A stretch of 64,000 nucleotides of DNA from Flagellimonas myxillae (GCF_023502235.1 NZ_JAMFLY010000005.1:147852-211851); one strand, 5' to 3'; positions 36,672 through 45,772 are shown, numbered from the stretch's first letter. Numbers and translations are program-made. Notes: generated by a model from the letters alone, not told the origin.

Positions 36672-38075
36672 TCAATCAAACTCTATCAAGAGATCTTGGT
36701 GTTGTTGTTGAAGCTGTGCCACAATAGTACTGTCGGCCTGGGTGTCCGAAATATAAAGCCGCTTTAAATTGGGGAGTTGGGGCACCAATTCTAGGAGTCC
36801 ATTGGAAACCTTGGTCTTATAAAGGTTGAGGGATTCCAAGTTTTGCAACCGGGCTAGATGGACCAACCCTTTATCGGTAATTGCATTGGTACTCAGGTTT
36901 AGTTTTATCAGATTTTCCAATTTCCCTATTTGCTCCAAATGCACATCTTCCACATCCGAGTTGCTCATGTTTAACCAGATCAGTTGTTCGTTCAATCCAT
37001 AGAGGGTTTCCAAAACTTGGGGCTTCAACGGCTGTTCGCTTAAACTAAAATTGGCTTCCAAAAAATGGTTGTCACTCATTAAAGAATTCAGAATGAATCC
37101 AAAATTGGACAGGGAGTCCACCACCTCCCTCTTGGCCGGTTGGACAGTCTGGGAAAGCAGTTGATTTTTATCCAGACCCAAATACTTCTCCACCTTGTTT
37201 TTGATTTCCTCGTCCGGTTCCAAGTCCACAAAAAAGCCTCGGGATGGTGCTTGTACCTGAATCCACCATCCAATCATGGCAACCTCATCCGCGGACAAAG
37301 GAGGCTTCCCTTCGGTGGGCATAAATTCATCGTGGGTTTCGGGCAGCGTGATCCTTCGATACATATCGCTTGCATTGGAATCACCAGGGACCATAACCTC
37401 TCCGCTTTCACCTCCCAAAACTAGGTTGGCATAGGTGTTCAAATTCAAATCCCCTTTCTTTTTGTCATCATTGTGACAGCTTACACACCGTCTATCCAAG
37501 ATTGGGGAAATCAAATCCAAATACACGTCGGCCGAATCCAATACGGTTACTTTTTCCCTCGGAACTGCCTTGTCGGGCATTCCTGCGAAATTCCTGACCA
37601 CATTTGGGGCATATTCCAATAAATAGGTAGAACCATGGGTGAGGTTACCACCTAAATGACCCGTATAAAAGATTGCGAAAACCACGAGGAAAATTAAAAC
37701 AGGTTTCCCGTAGGCCGGAAGTTTCCATTGTTTCTTGGAAAGAAAGTAACACACTAAGGAAAATAGCAGTACAGCAACCCCGACCCATTTATGCCAAAAT
37801 AGGGTGCTTTCATTATAATCCCCGGAAAGCGAAAGAAAGTAGCCAAAAAGCACAGCGAAAAAAGCGCTGATGCTTCCCAATCCCCACAGGTAATAGGTGT
37901 AGTTTTTTATGGGCTGGAACTGTGGTTTTTTTACAACCCATTCCACCAAGGCCGCCAACAACAAAAATCCGATTGGCAAATGAACCACTAAGGGGTGGAT
38001 TCTTCCCAAAAACATCAGAAAGTCAGAAGGACCACCTTCCGCACCCGCGATCAACAGCATACTTAAAACGTTCAT
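36672..38075 (-). CDS. DUF2231 membrane cytochrome with PSCyt1 haem domain and C-terminal LRRs
   Basis: A 467-residue fusion. Residues ~20-145 form four transmembrane helices of the DUF2231 type (HPLVVHLPIGFLLLAALVEW). Residues ~180-285 are a planctomycete-type cytochrome c domain with haem site CVSCH at 197-201 and an MPTEGKPPLS segment that could supply the Met ligand. The last ~120 residues are leucine-rich repeats (LIKLNLSTNAITDKGL, LESLNLYKTKVSN). It is predicted to be an inner-membrane electron carrier with an LRR recognition arm in the periplasm. It is last in the four-gene leftward cluster, 3 nt from the propeller gene. Confidence 0.8.
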   Translation of the reverse strand: MNVLSMLLIAGAEGGPSDFLMFLGRIHPLVVHLPIGFLLLAALVEWVVKKPQFQPIKNYTYYLWGLGSISAFFAVLFGYFLSLSGDYNESTLFWHKWVGVAVLLFSLVCYFLSKKQWKLPAYGKPVLIFLVVFAIFYTGHLGGNLTHGSTYLLEYAPNVVRNFAGMPDKAVPREKVTVLDSADVYLDLISPILDRRCVSCHNDDKKKGDLNLNTYANLVLGGESGEVMVPGDSNASDMYRRITLPETHDEFMPTEGKPPLSADEVAMIGWWIQVQAPSRGFFVDLEPDEEIKNKVEKYLGLDKNQLLSQTVQPAKREVVDSLSNFGFILNSLMSDNHFLEANFSLSEQPLKPQVLETLYGLNEQLIWLNMSNSDVEDVHLEQIGKLENLIKLNLSTNAITDKGLVHLARLQNLESLNLYKTKVSNGLLELVPQLPNLKRLYISDTQADSTIVAQLQQQHQDLLIEFD

Positions 38076-38078
38076 TCT

Positions 38079-38993
38079 TTACTTTAGTGGAGTTCCCTTT
38101 ACCGGTTTGCCATTAGTCGTCAATATCTGAAAATGATGTGCCCTATAATCGCTATAGGTCCACACGATGTTTTTGTCCTTGTCCACCTCTAGCATTTTAA
38201 TACCCTCTTGGGCTCCATAACTGGCAATTACTGTATTTCCATTGGGAAGGCGTTGGGCACCGCAGGGGTCGACCAAAGGGTTTCCGTCAAAAATGGAATT
38301 ATCAATTTCCCAGATTATATTTCCCTCGGGATCCAACTCCACTACCCGGTTTCCGTGGGTGAGGGTAACCAGGGTATTCCCATTTTTCATCCGGATGGCG
38401 GTAAATGGCCAGGTTTCGGCCTTTCGCCCTCCAAAGCCCGCAAAATCAGTTTTAAAAATGTTCACTACAGTTCCATCCGGTTCATATTCCTTAACGGCAA
38501 AGGCCAACAAATGCGGAACCAGATAATTTCCGTTATTTAATTTTCTGGCCATACGTGTCTGCATGTGCACATTATCGGTTTCCGGTTGAAGCGGAACACT
38601 TTTTACCACTTCCCCTTTTTTGTTGATCTCCACTATTCTTGGTTCAGTGCCGGATTCGGTAATCAAAGTATTTCCCGTGGACAGCCGAACCGCAGTTCCC
38701 AATTCCATTTGTTCTTCAGCCCTTTTGTAGGTTAGTACCACTTCCTTTTTCTTGTTGTACTCCCGAACTTCATCCGCCCAACAAATAAGAATGTTTCCGT
38801 TTTTGAGCACATAGCCATCCCTGGCCGATGGTTTTTGGGAATCCCAAACTACTTGTCCAGCTTCATCTATAATTCCAGTAAACTGGGGCCCGGCTATAAA
38901 GAAGGAGTGCTTGATTTCGGAAGTTGATTGTTGGGCCTCCATAATAAGGGGCAGTAAAAAGAAAATTAATCCGAGCTTAAAGGCTGATTTCAT
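38079..38993 (-). CDS. Secreted PQQ-like beta-propeller protein
   Basis: A 304-residue protein with a signal peptide ending near residue 20 (MEAQ). The body is repeats of the type GNTLITESG, GNTLVTLTHGNRVVELDPEGNIIWE, GNTVIASYG, found in PQQ-like/arylsulfotransferase-like propellers. The blade count appears to be about six. No CXXCH or clear PQQ ligands are seen, so it may bind sugar or a partner protein rather than act as a dehydrogenase. It starts 20 nt after the DUF1501 gene stop and ends 3 nt before the cytochrome gene. Confidence 0.7.
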   Translation of the reverse strand: MKSAFKLGLIFFLLPLIMEAQQSTSEIKHSFFIAGPQFTGIIDEAGQVVWDSQKPSARDGYVLKNGNILICWADEVREYNKKKEVVLTYKRAEEQMELGTAVRLSTGNTLITESGTEPRIVEINKKGEVVKSVPLQPETDNVHMQTRMARKLNNGNYLVPHLLAFAVKEYEPDGTVVNIFKTDFAGFGGRKAETWPFTAIRMKNGNTLVTLTHGNRVVELDPEGNIIWEIDNSIFDGNPLVDPCGAQRLPNGNTVIASYGAQEGIKMLEVDKDKNIVWTYSDYRAHHFQILTTNGKPVKGTPLK

Positions 38994-39013
38994 AAGTATT
39001 TTGGTTTCTTGTT

Positions 39014-40465
39014 CTATGCTAATACGTCTTTGATAACATGTCCATGCACGTCGGTCAGTCTCATATCCCTGCCTCCAAATCGGAAGGTCAGGCGTTCGTG
39101 GTCTATGCCCATAAGGTGCATAATGGTCGCATGCAGGTCATGTACGGTCACCTCATTTTCAATAACCCGATATCCATATTCATCGGTTTTACCAAAAATG
39201 GTTCCTCCTTTGATTCCCGCGCCAGCCATCCACATGCTAAAAGCCGATGGGTTATGGTCCCTGCCATCCAATCCTTGGGCGAAAGGAGTTCGACCAAACT
39301 CCCCGGTCCAAACCACCAAGGTTTCCTCAAGCATGCCCCTTGACTTCAAATCTTTGAGCAGCCCCGCAATGGGTTGGTCCACCGCATGGGCATTTTTCTC
39401 ATGGCCGTCTTTTAAGTTTCCATGCTGATCCCATCGGTCTGCACTTACTTTGGGGCAGGTCAATTCGATAAATCTAACCCCGCGCTCCACCAATCTACGT
39501 GCCAGCAAACATTGTGCGGCATATCCTCTAGTGTGGGGGTCATCGGAATCAAAACCGTACAATTTCTTGGTTGCCTCGGTCTCTTCCTTAAATTCTGTCA
39601 ATTCTGGGATGGAGGATTGCATTTTATAGGCCAGCTCATAATTGGATATGGCCGATTCAATGGCATCTGCCTCCCCTACGGCCTCCAATTGTTTTTCATC
39701 CAATTGTTTGATAAAATCCAACTTTTGTTCCTGAAGGTTTGGAATCTTCTCTTTGGGAATGATGTTCGCTACCGGCTGTGGTCCTGCTCTCAATATTGAA
39801 GCTTGATAAGATGCAGGTAAAAATCCATTCTTGAAATTATCAAGGCCTCCAGGCGGAATCAATCCACCATCCAAGACCACATATCCAGGAATGTTCTTGT
39901 TTTCACTTCCTAATCCATAGGTCATCCAAGATCCCATGCTGGGTCTTCCTTGTAGTCCACTTCCTGTATGTAAAAAGTAATTGGCATTGGTGTGTTCTGG
40001 AAATTGGGATGTCATTGACCGAATCAGGGCAATATCATCCACACAGGTAGCAATATGTGGAAAGAGGTCACTAACCGGCATGCCACACTCCCCATATTGT
40101 TTAAAATCCCAAGGACTCTTTAAGATCTTGCCCACATTATCGAACTGGGTAGCATCCACCTTAAATTTCTTCCTGGGGTCCTGACCATTCTCCTTGGCCA
40201 ATCTGGGTTTGGGGTCAAAAGAATCAACTTGTGAAACTCCGCCATCCATATATAGAAAAATGACATTCTTGGCCTTGGGCAGGTAGTGTGGGCCTAATTG
40301 TACGTTCGAGGTAGGTGCCAAAATACCTCCTTTGGAACGACTACAGGAAAAAGTAGAAACCCCAAATAGACTCATAAAGGCAAGAGATCCAAATCCGCCC
40401 TTGCAAACGGTCAGCATTTCACGACGTGAAAGCGGTCTCCTCATAAAATTGTGATACTTGCTCAT
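39014..40465 (-). CDS. DUF1501 protein (sulfatase-like fold), Tat-type signal
   Basis: A 483-residue protein of the DUF1501 family, related to the alkaline phosphatase/sulfatase superfamily. It begins with a twin-arginine-type signal (RRPLSRREMLTVCKGGFG). Typical segments are FLYMDGGVSQVDSFDPKP, PSMGSWMTYGLGS, DQHGNLKDGHEKNAHAVDQ and VWTGEFGRTPFAQG with DHNP. Its ATG overlaps the stop of the PSCyt1/DUF1553 gene by 1 nt (TAATG), indicating translational coupling. In planctomycetes these two families are also found as neighbours. No experimental function is known to me. Confidence 0.85.
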   Translation of the reverse strand: MSKYHNFMRRPLSRREMLTVCKGGFGSLAFMSLFGVSTFSCSRSKGGILAPTSNVQLGPHYLPKAKNVIFLYMDGGVSQVDSFDPKPRLAKENGQDPRKKFKVDATQFDNVGKILKSPWDFKQYGECGMPVSDLFPHIATCVDDIALIRSMTSQFPEHTNANYFLHTGSGLQGRPSMGSWMTYGLGSENKNIPGYVVLDGGLIPPGGLDNFKNGFLPASYQASILRAGPQPVANIIPKEKIPNLQEQKLDFIKQLDEKQLEAVGEADAIESAISNYELAYKMQSSIPELTEFKEETEATKKLYGFDSDDPHTRGYAAQCLLARRLVERGVRFIELTCPKVSADRWDQHGNLKDGHEKNAHAVDQPIAGLLKDLKSRGMLEETLVVWTGEFGRTPFAQGLDGRDHNPSAFSMWMAGAGIKGGTIFGKTDEYGYRVIENEVTVHDLHATIMHLMGIDHERLTFRFGGRDMRLTDVHGHVIKDVLA

Positions 40466-43416
40466 TATATCAGGTATATAAATTCTTTTAGATTAAAGAT
40501 GCTATGGCAATATTCCTTCCAGATTTCCAAATCTTTGTTTTCGGTGCTTTCATCCAAATTTTTCATCGCTTTAATTTGGGTCATGAATTGTGAAGCGTTG
40601 GCAATTTCCTTTTCGGTAGGTTTTCTGGAAAACATACGCATATAGATCCATTCGACCTTTTGATCAAACGACAGGTTCTTTTCTACCAACAGTTTTTGCG
40701 CCATGATCTCTGACTGTTGGATCACGAATGGGTCATTCATCAGAATTAGCGACTGGGCTGGAACATTGGTCACATCCCGTCTTCCAAAGGTTGTAAACGG
40801 AATGGGGCGGTCAAAAGTCGTCATCATGGGCTCCAAAAAGTTTCGTCGTACTTCTTGGTAGATACTTCTTCGGCCTGCACCATCAAGTGGCCCGGACTTT
40901 TCGGGTTTTCCCCTACCCCCCATAAATTCCGTGAGATAAGTCGGTATCGGTGGTCCGTACAAGGTGACGTCCAAACTCAAGGAAGCGGCCAATATTCCAT
41001 CACGAATCGCTTCTGATTCCAAGCGTTTGATCGGGAAAGATGCCAAGTAGATATTGTTCGGGTCTTTCTCTGACGGTTCAAGTTCGTTGACTGTACTCCT
41101 TTTGAAGGTTTCCGAAGTGACGATATATCGGATCATTTTTTTGATGGACCAATTATCTTCTTGAAACTTGATGGCCAAATGGTCTAACAGTTGAGGGTGG
41201 GATGGTAATTTACCCTGGAGTCCAAAGTTGTCCACGGTTTCCACAATCCCCCTGCCAAATAGATGATGCCAGATACGATTTACCATCACCCGGGCCGTAA
41301 GCGGGTTATCGTCATGAAGCATGGCCTCCGCCAATTCCAATCGGCCGCTGCCATTGGATTCAAAAGGTATATCTCCTTGGGGAAGAGCCGATAAAAATCT
41401 TCTGGGGACGTTTTCTTCTGAAGGTTCTTGGTACCTGCCTCGATTGAAAACGGGGCTGTCGGTCGCGGAACCATCCGAGGTACCATAAATAAAAGATTCG
41501 GTTTTCAGGTTTTCCGCTAGTTTCCTTGTACTGTCGATTGCGGTGATCAACTCTGGAAAACGAAGATTTAAGCTCCCATTTTTGATACTGGCATTCAACG
41601 CTTTGACCTTATCCATGGAAAATGCCTCGGATGCATTCCTAGACTTGGTTTCCACCTTGGTTGGCCATTCTGAGTTATAGGAAATGGCATATTGGGCCTC
41701 CACATAGGCGTTGGGCGGTAAATTGAAATTATGCTGGTCATAGCCGCCCGGCAATATTTCAATGTACGCTTTGTGCCCTATCCAAGGCTTAACGTTGAAG
41801 GTATAGTTTTTCCAGTTTGCACTACCAACCCCTTGGGTTAGTCCTCCATAAATAGGCCATTGAATCAATTGAAAATTATCCACGATGACCCTAATGGTAC
41901 TTTGCTCTCCCCTAGCCCGAACACCGATAAAATCCGCATCCAAAACAAAATCTGGAGATCGCAATGTTCCAACTACGCCCAATCCAAAAATCTTGCTGGA
42001 GGCCTTCCCCTCCTCGAACTGTGACAATTTGCCTGAGGACGAATTAATTACCGGGATGCCCAAGGTAGTCCCCTCTCCAAAAGCAAGACCAGTGGTTACC
42101 CAACCATCAAAATCCGCATTCCTAAAATCCCCAATTTTCTTGAAATCCTGTGCTACTTGAGCATCTGGACTGGAAGCGGTTCCTTGGGTTGGTTTTGCGG
42201 TAAGCTTTTCGGCGACTGTTTGCTTTACATAGTTATGTATATCCAAGATTTCTTTTGTCGAAACTTCCTTGGAGATGGACTGATCGGCATCCAAAGTGGT
42301 AAAACGGGTACTCTCCATAACACCGTATAGCGCATAATAATCCGCAGCGGTAATGGGGTCAAATTTATGATCATGGCACTTGGCACAAGACACCGTCAAA
42401 CCTTGGAAGGTCTTTGTGGTAACATCGATCATGTTGTCAATGCGATTGGCCTCATCCTGTTTAATATCCACTGGACTGTGGGTTCCCTCCCCCATTGCGT
42501 AAAAGGCCGTAGCTATCGGTGACTCCAACAATCCTGTCTTGTCGTCGTAACGTTTTTCGTTCAAAATATCCCCCGCCAGATGCTCCTTAAGAAGCTGATC
42601 ATAGGTAAGATCGTTGTTAAAAGCCCTAATTAAATAATCCCTGTATTTCCATGCTCCGGTGATTGGATAATCAAACTCATGACCCTTGGTTTCGGCATAT
42701 CGCACCAAATCCATCCAATGTCGCGCCCATCGTTCACCCAAAGCAGGGGAATTTAAATAATGGTCCACCATTTTTTCATAAGCATCGTCGGAAGTGTTCG
42801 CAACGAAATCCTCCACTTCAGTTGGGGTCGGCGGCAGTCCCGTTAATAAATAGGCCACCCTTCGTATTAAGGTATTTTTATTGGCTATCGGTGCCTTTTC
42901 CAAGCCTTTTTGTTCCAATTGAAGGTCTACAAACTGATCCAAATCCGCTTCGGCAAGATCTTCTTCAACTTCTGGTTTGATAAAGGACCAATGGGGCTTC
43001 CATTCGGCCCCTTGTTTGATCCATTTTTCCAGAAGGTCTTTTTCTCTTTGGGTAAGGATACTATTGGTTTCTGGGGGAGGCATTATTTTATCCTCGTGCT
43101 CATGGTTTATCCGAAACATCAATTCGCTTTGGCCTGGTTTTCCAGGGACCACGGCAAAGCCGCCATCCTTCAAGGCTGCAGTCGCCCCTTCGTACGTATC
43201 CAGTCTCAACTCCGCTTTACGACTACTTGGATCTGGACCGTGGCACAAATAGCAGTTCTGTACTAAAATTGGCCGGATATGAAAATTGAAATCCACCGTT
43301 TTGGGCAGCGGCTCGTAGGATGTCTCGGAATTGCCACAAGAGAAAAGCATGGCTAAAAACAAGCACAGCGCCACAAAACTTCCCGAGTTGCTGATGACCT
43401 TCCTAAGATTGAACAT
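40465..43416 (-). CDS. PSCyt1-DUF1549-DUF1553 planctomycete-type cytochrome lipoprotein
   Basis: A 983-residue lipoprotein. The signal ends in MLFSC (lipobox). Domains in order: PSCyt1 haem domain (CYLCH, residues ~50-130, with IMPPPET as possible Met ligand), DUF1549/PSCyt2 (residues ~155-370, ALGERWARHWMDLVRYAETKG), a second CXXCH (CAKCHDHKFDP), a beta-sandwich insert, and DUF1553/PSD1 at the C-terminus (ARVMVNRIWHHLFGRGIVET). It thus can carry two haems. The ATG at 43416 is preferred because it starts a standard signal peptide. An operator-like palindrome lies 54 nt upstream, and the gene is coupled to the DUF1501 gene. Confidence 0.85.
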   Translation of the reverse strand: MFNLRKVISNSGSFVALCLFLAMLFSCGNSETSYEPLPKTVDFNFHIRPILVQNCYLCHGPDPSSRKAELRLDTYEGATAALKDGGFAVVPGKPGQSELMFRINHEHEDKIMPPPETNSILTQREKDLLEKWIKQGAEWKPHWSFIKPEVEEDLAEADLDQFVDLQLEQKGLEKAPIANKNTLIRRVAYLLTGLPPTPTEVEDFVANTSDDAYEKMVDHYLNSPALGERWARHWMDLVRYAETKGHEFDYPITGAWKYRDYLIRAFNNDLTYDQLLKEHLAGDILNEKRYDDKTGLLESPIATAFYAMGEGTHSPVDIKQDEANRIDNMIDVTTKTFQGLTVSCAKCHDHKFDPITAADYYALYGVMESTRFTTLDADQSISKEVSTKEILDIHNYVKQTVAEKLTAKPTQGTASSPDAQVAQDFKKIGDFRNADFDGWVTTGLAFGEGTTLGIPVINSSSGKLSQFEEGKASSKIFGLGVVGTLRSPDFVLDADFIGVRARGEQSTIRVIVDNFQLIQWPIYGGLTQGVGSANWKNYTFNVKPWIGHKAYIEILPGGYDQHNFNLPPNAYVEAQYAISYNSEWPTKVETKSRNASEAFSMDKVKALNASIKNGSLNLRFPELITAIDSTRKLAENLKTESFIYGTSDGSATDSPVFNRGRYQEPSEENVPRRFLSALPQGDIPFESNGSGRLELAEAMLHDDNPLTARVMVNRIWHHLFGRGIVETVDNFGLQGKLPSHPQLLDHLAIKFQEDNWSIKKMIRYIVTSETFKRSTVNELEPSEKDPNNIYLASFPIKRLESEAIRDGILAASLSLDVTLYGPPIPTYLTEFMGGRGKPEKSGPLDGAGRRSIYQEVRRNFLEPMMTTFDRPIPFTTFGRRDVTNVPAQSLILMNDPFVIQQSEIMAQKLLVEKNLSFDQKVEWIYMRMFSRKPTEKEIANASQFMTQIKAMKNLDESTENKDLEIWKEYCHSIFNLKEFIYLI

Positions 43417-43470
43417 AATAGTCAAGTTATAAAATTCTTTTGATCGAAAAATTTGGTATTTCATTGCTAA

Positions 43471-43482
43471 GGCTCACGTGTG
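43471..43482. promoter_or_regulatory. Predicted LacI-family operator upstream of the cytochrome operon
   Basis: GCTCACGTGTGC differs from a perfect palindrome, and from the site before lacI, at one base. It lies in the 81-nt gap between lacI and the PSCyt1/DUF1553 gene, so the regulator could control this operon. Confidence 0.6.
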
Positions 43483-43497
43483 CTATCTATTCAAAAA

Positions 43498-44502
43498 TTA
43501 TACAGATCCCCGAAATATGATTTTTGGTTCGATGACCTTTTTCTCTATGATCAAGGTGTTCTTTTTTATCTGCTCCAACAACAGCTCAAAAGAACCGGAA
43601 ACCATTGAAGGAATCGATTGTTGTACCGTCGTTAGCTCAGGTTCGCAAGCCACACCCATGGGATCGTTGTCAAAACCTATGACCGCCACATCCTCTGGAA
43701 CACGAAATCCTGCTTTCTTCAAATATTTGATTACCCCTATTCCAATTTCGTCCCTTACCGCCAAAATTCCGTCCGGTTGCTCTTCAAGTCCCATTAACTT
43801 TTCAGCATGGGCAAACCCATCTTTCATGAAAAATCCACCTTCTACCACCATTGAATCATGGAAAGGAAGATTGTTATCTTCCAGCGCTTGCTTATATCCG
43901 GCTAAACGATCACTAAAAATTTGATGTCTGTAATGTGTGGATATATAGGCAATCCGTTTTTTACCCGATTTGATCATGGCGGTTACGGCATCATAGGCTC
44001 CCTGAAAATTATTGACCAAAACTTGTGAAGCATTGGCCTCCTCAGGTGAACGGTCAAAAAATACATAGGGAATGCTTTCGTCCCTGAGCACGTCAAAATG
44101 ACTTTCGTGAACCGTATCCTTGGTTACCGAAGCTACGACGCCTGCCACCCTATACCCTATAAGGGAGTCGATGATATCTTTTTCCACTCCAGGCTTTTCA
44201 CCAGTCTGGAAAATCATGACGGAGTATCCTTCCTCCTTGGCGACTTCCATAAAATCCGAAACAAACTTGGCAAAGAAATACGGTCTCAAATCTGGAACCA
44301 CTACCGCCAACACATTGCTCCGTTTGTTTCGAAAGTCCTGTGCCAATCGATTGGGCTTATAACCCAACTCACTGGCCGTCTTTTTTATAAGCTCTCTGGT
44401 CTCCGGTTTAACAGAACCCGTGTCACGCAATGCTCGCGAAACCGTAACATGGTGAATACCGAGTTCACGTGCAACATCTTTTATGGTGATGGATTCCTTC
44501 AT
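43498..44502 (-). CDS. LacI-family transcriptional regulator
   Basis: A 334-residue LacI/GalR repressor. The N-terminal HTH reads TIKDVARELGIHHVTVSRALRDTGSVKPETREL, with the hinge helix ending in LAQDFRNKRSNVL. The rest is a periplasmic-binding-protein-like sugar domain (VLAVVVPDLRPYFFAKFVSDFMEVA, VIGFDNDPMGVA). The ATG at 44502 is chosen because MKESITIKDVA is a standard start. Matching palindromes lie before its own gene (44532) and before the downstream operon (43471), indicating autoregulation plus control of the cytochrome module. Confidence 0.93.
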   Translation of the reverse strand: MKESITIKDVARELGIHHVTVSRALRDTGSVKPETRELIKKTASELGYKPNRLAQDFRNKRSNVLAVVVPDLRPYFFAKFVSDFMEVAKEEGYSVMIFQTGEKPGVEKDIIDSLIGYRVAGVVASVTKDTVHESHFDVLRDESIPYVFFDRSPEEANASQVLVNNFQGAYDAVTAMIKSGKKRIAYISTHYRHQIFSDRLAGYKQALEDNNLPFHDSMVVEGGFFMKDGFAHAEKLMGLEEQPDGILAVRDEIGIGVIKYLKKAGFRVPEDVAVIGFDNDPMGVACEPELTTVQQSIPSMVSGSFELLLEQIKKNTLIIEKKVIEPKIIFRGSV

Positions 44503-44531
44503 TTTATTTTCTTCGTGTGTAAATATAAAAT

Positions 44532-44543
44532 GCTCACGTGAGC
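44532..44543. promoter_or_regulatory. Predicted LacI-family operator upstream of lacI
   Basis: GCTCACGTGAGC is a perfect 12-bp palindrome with central CG, 30 nt upstream of the lacI ATG. It matches 11 of 12 bases with the site at 43471. Confidence 0.65.
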
Positions 44544-44608
44544 TTTCCAAAACATTTAGCTTAATTTTTACTCGGTTCATCCTATTAATTTCCTATTCCT
44601 TAGGCTAT

Positions 44609-45514
44609 TTACACCTCATATGAATAATAGGAATTCATCAAACTTCCATCTTCATACAAATCCAAAATGGCATATCCAGGAGGTGTTTGACTTACCCAGG
44701 ATTTATGGGCCGAATCCGCATTTCCATCTTCCCACCAAAATCCGCTAACAGCTCCATTGCAATAATATTTTACGTTGTTGTAAACGGTCTTTTCCAACAA
44801 ATGGATATGCCCACTGACACAATGGATCGGCTTGTCCTTATGTTCATAAAACAACTTAGTGAGCTCTTTACAATCCGTATGGTTGCCCCCCTGCTCGGGC
44901 CCGACGGATAATATTGGGTAATGGGTCATAATCAATACCGGGGCCTTTTCCGGTAATGCCGCCAGTTCCCCTTTAAACCAGTCCATTTGCTCTTGATCCA
45001 AAGAACCTGCATTTTTATTATTGCTATCCAACACAAAGAATGTCCAGCCATTTTTGGTAAAGCTGAAATACCGGTTGGGCATTCCCAATTGTTTGACAGC
45101 AAATTCCTTACCATACATCCCATCCGATTTATCGGGAGCCGCCCACCACATATTGTGATTGCCCAAACAACTGTAAACTTCGTACTCGGAAAAAAGCTCT
45201 CTTGACTTGTGCCAGATATCCCACTGCACTTTAACCCTTTCACGCGTGATATGATCATAATCGGCCGCATAAATGGTGTCTCCCCCGTTAAGGAAAAAAT
45301 CCACTTCCATCTTGGTAATGGACTCAATACACTGCTTAAACCTAGAGGGTGCATTGTGCTCTGGTCTTATATGAACATCTGTAATATGGGCGATGCGCAA
45401 TACTCTTTTTACAGATTTAGTATTGGTCTCCGTAGCTGCCCTTAGTTTGTTTGTCCCCAAAACGGTGGCGCCAACTCCAAGGCCTAGGGATTTGAGCAAA
45501 TTTCTTCTTTTCAT
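44609..45514 (-). CDS. Exported metallophosphoesterase (calcineurin-like), Tat-type signal
   Basis: A 301-residue protein. The N-terminus has RRNLLKSLGLGVGATVLG, a Tat-like signal. The metallophosphoesterase motifs are complete: DVHI, GGDTIY, GNHNMWW, THYPI and SGHIHLLE. These coordinate two metals for phosphomonoester or diester hydrolysis. It reads toward lacI across 106 nt containing the operator, and may share regulation with it. The substrate in the periplasm is unknown. Confidence 0.88.
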   Translation of the reverse strand: MKRRNLLKSLGLGVGATVLGTNKLRAATETNTKSVKRVLRIAHITDVHIRPEHNAPSRFKQCIESITKMEVDFFLNGGDTIYAADYDHITRERVKVQWDIWHKSRELFSEYEVYSCLGNHNMWWAAPDKSDGMYGKEFAVKQLGMPNRYFSFTKNGWTFFVLDSNNKNAGSLDQEQMDWFKGELAALPEKAPVLIMTHYPILSVGPEQGGNHTDCKELTKLFYEHKDKPIHCVSGHIHLLEKTVYNNVKYYCNGAVSGFWWEDGNADSAHKSWVSQTPPGYAILDLYEDGSLMNSYYSYEV

Positions 45515-45530
45515 ATTTAGCCAATTAGAA

Positions 45531-45569
45531 AAGGCCGAGTAAATCGGCCTTTGTAACTAAACTAACTCA
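45531..45569. other. Perfect hairpin with GTAA tetraloop next to an AACTAAACTAACTCAA motif
   Basis: AAGGCCGA (45531-45538) pairs perfectly with TCGGCCTT (45543-45550) around GTAA. On the minus strand it is followed by TTCTAATTGG, 17 nt before the phosphoesterase ATG. The motif AACTAAACTAACTCAA (45554-45569) adjoins it. Possible leader hairpin, attenuator or boundary element. Confidence 0.5.
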
Positions 45570-45698
45570 ATTAATTAAATATTAATTGCTGACCTAAAAA
45601 GTTTACCTTTCACACATAGGGGTCAGACTACAATGAAAACTCATACGAATTACGGGAAAAGTCACTTATCAGAATTATAAAAAATCCACCGATTATTG

Positions 45699-45711
45699 TA
45701 CTTTTTTTGCA
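45699..45711 (+). promoter_or_regulatory. TACTTTTTTTGCA motif upstream of the AraC-family gene
   Basis: This 13-mer lies 61 nt before the AraC ATG and resembles a -7 box with an extended T tract. Identical copies lie at 35327 and 53322. Confidence 0.35.
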
Positions 45712-45772
45712 AATTCGGGTATTGTTAGGGGAAAAACTTGTTATTTAGTAACATTTTCCAAGCAGATTTGCT

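Noticed and set aside
44463..44475. A third CACGTG-containing site inside lacI
   Set aside because: It encodes the conserved ARELG residues of the HTH, and the flanks do not match the palindromes at 43471 and 44532.
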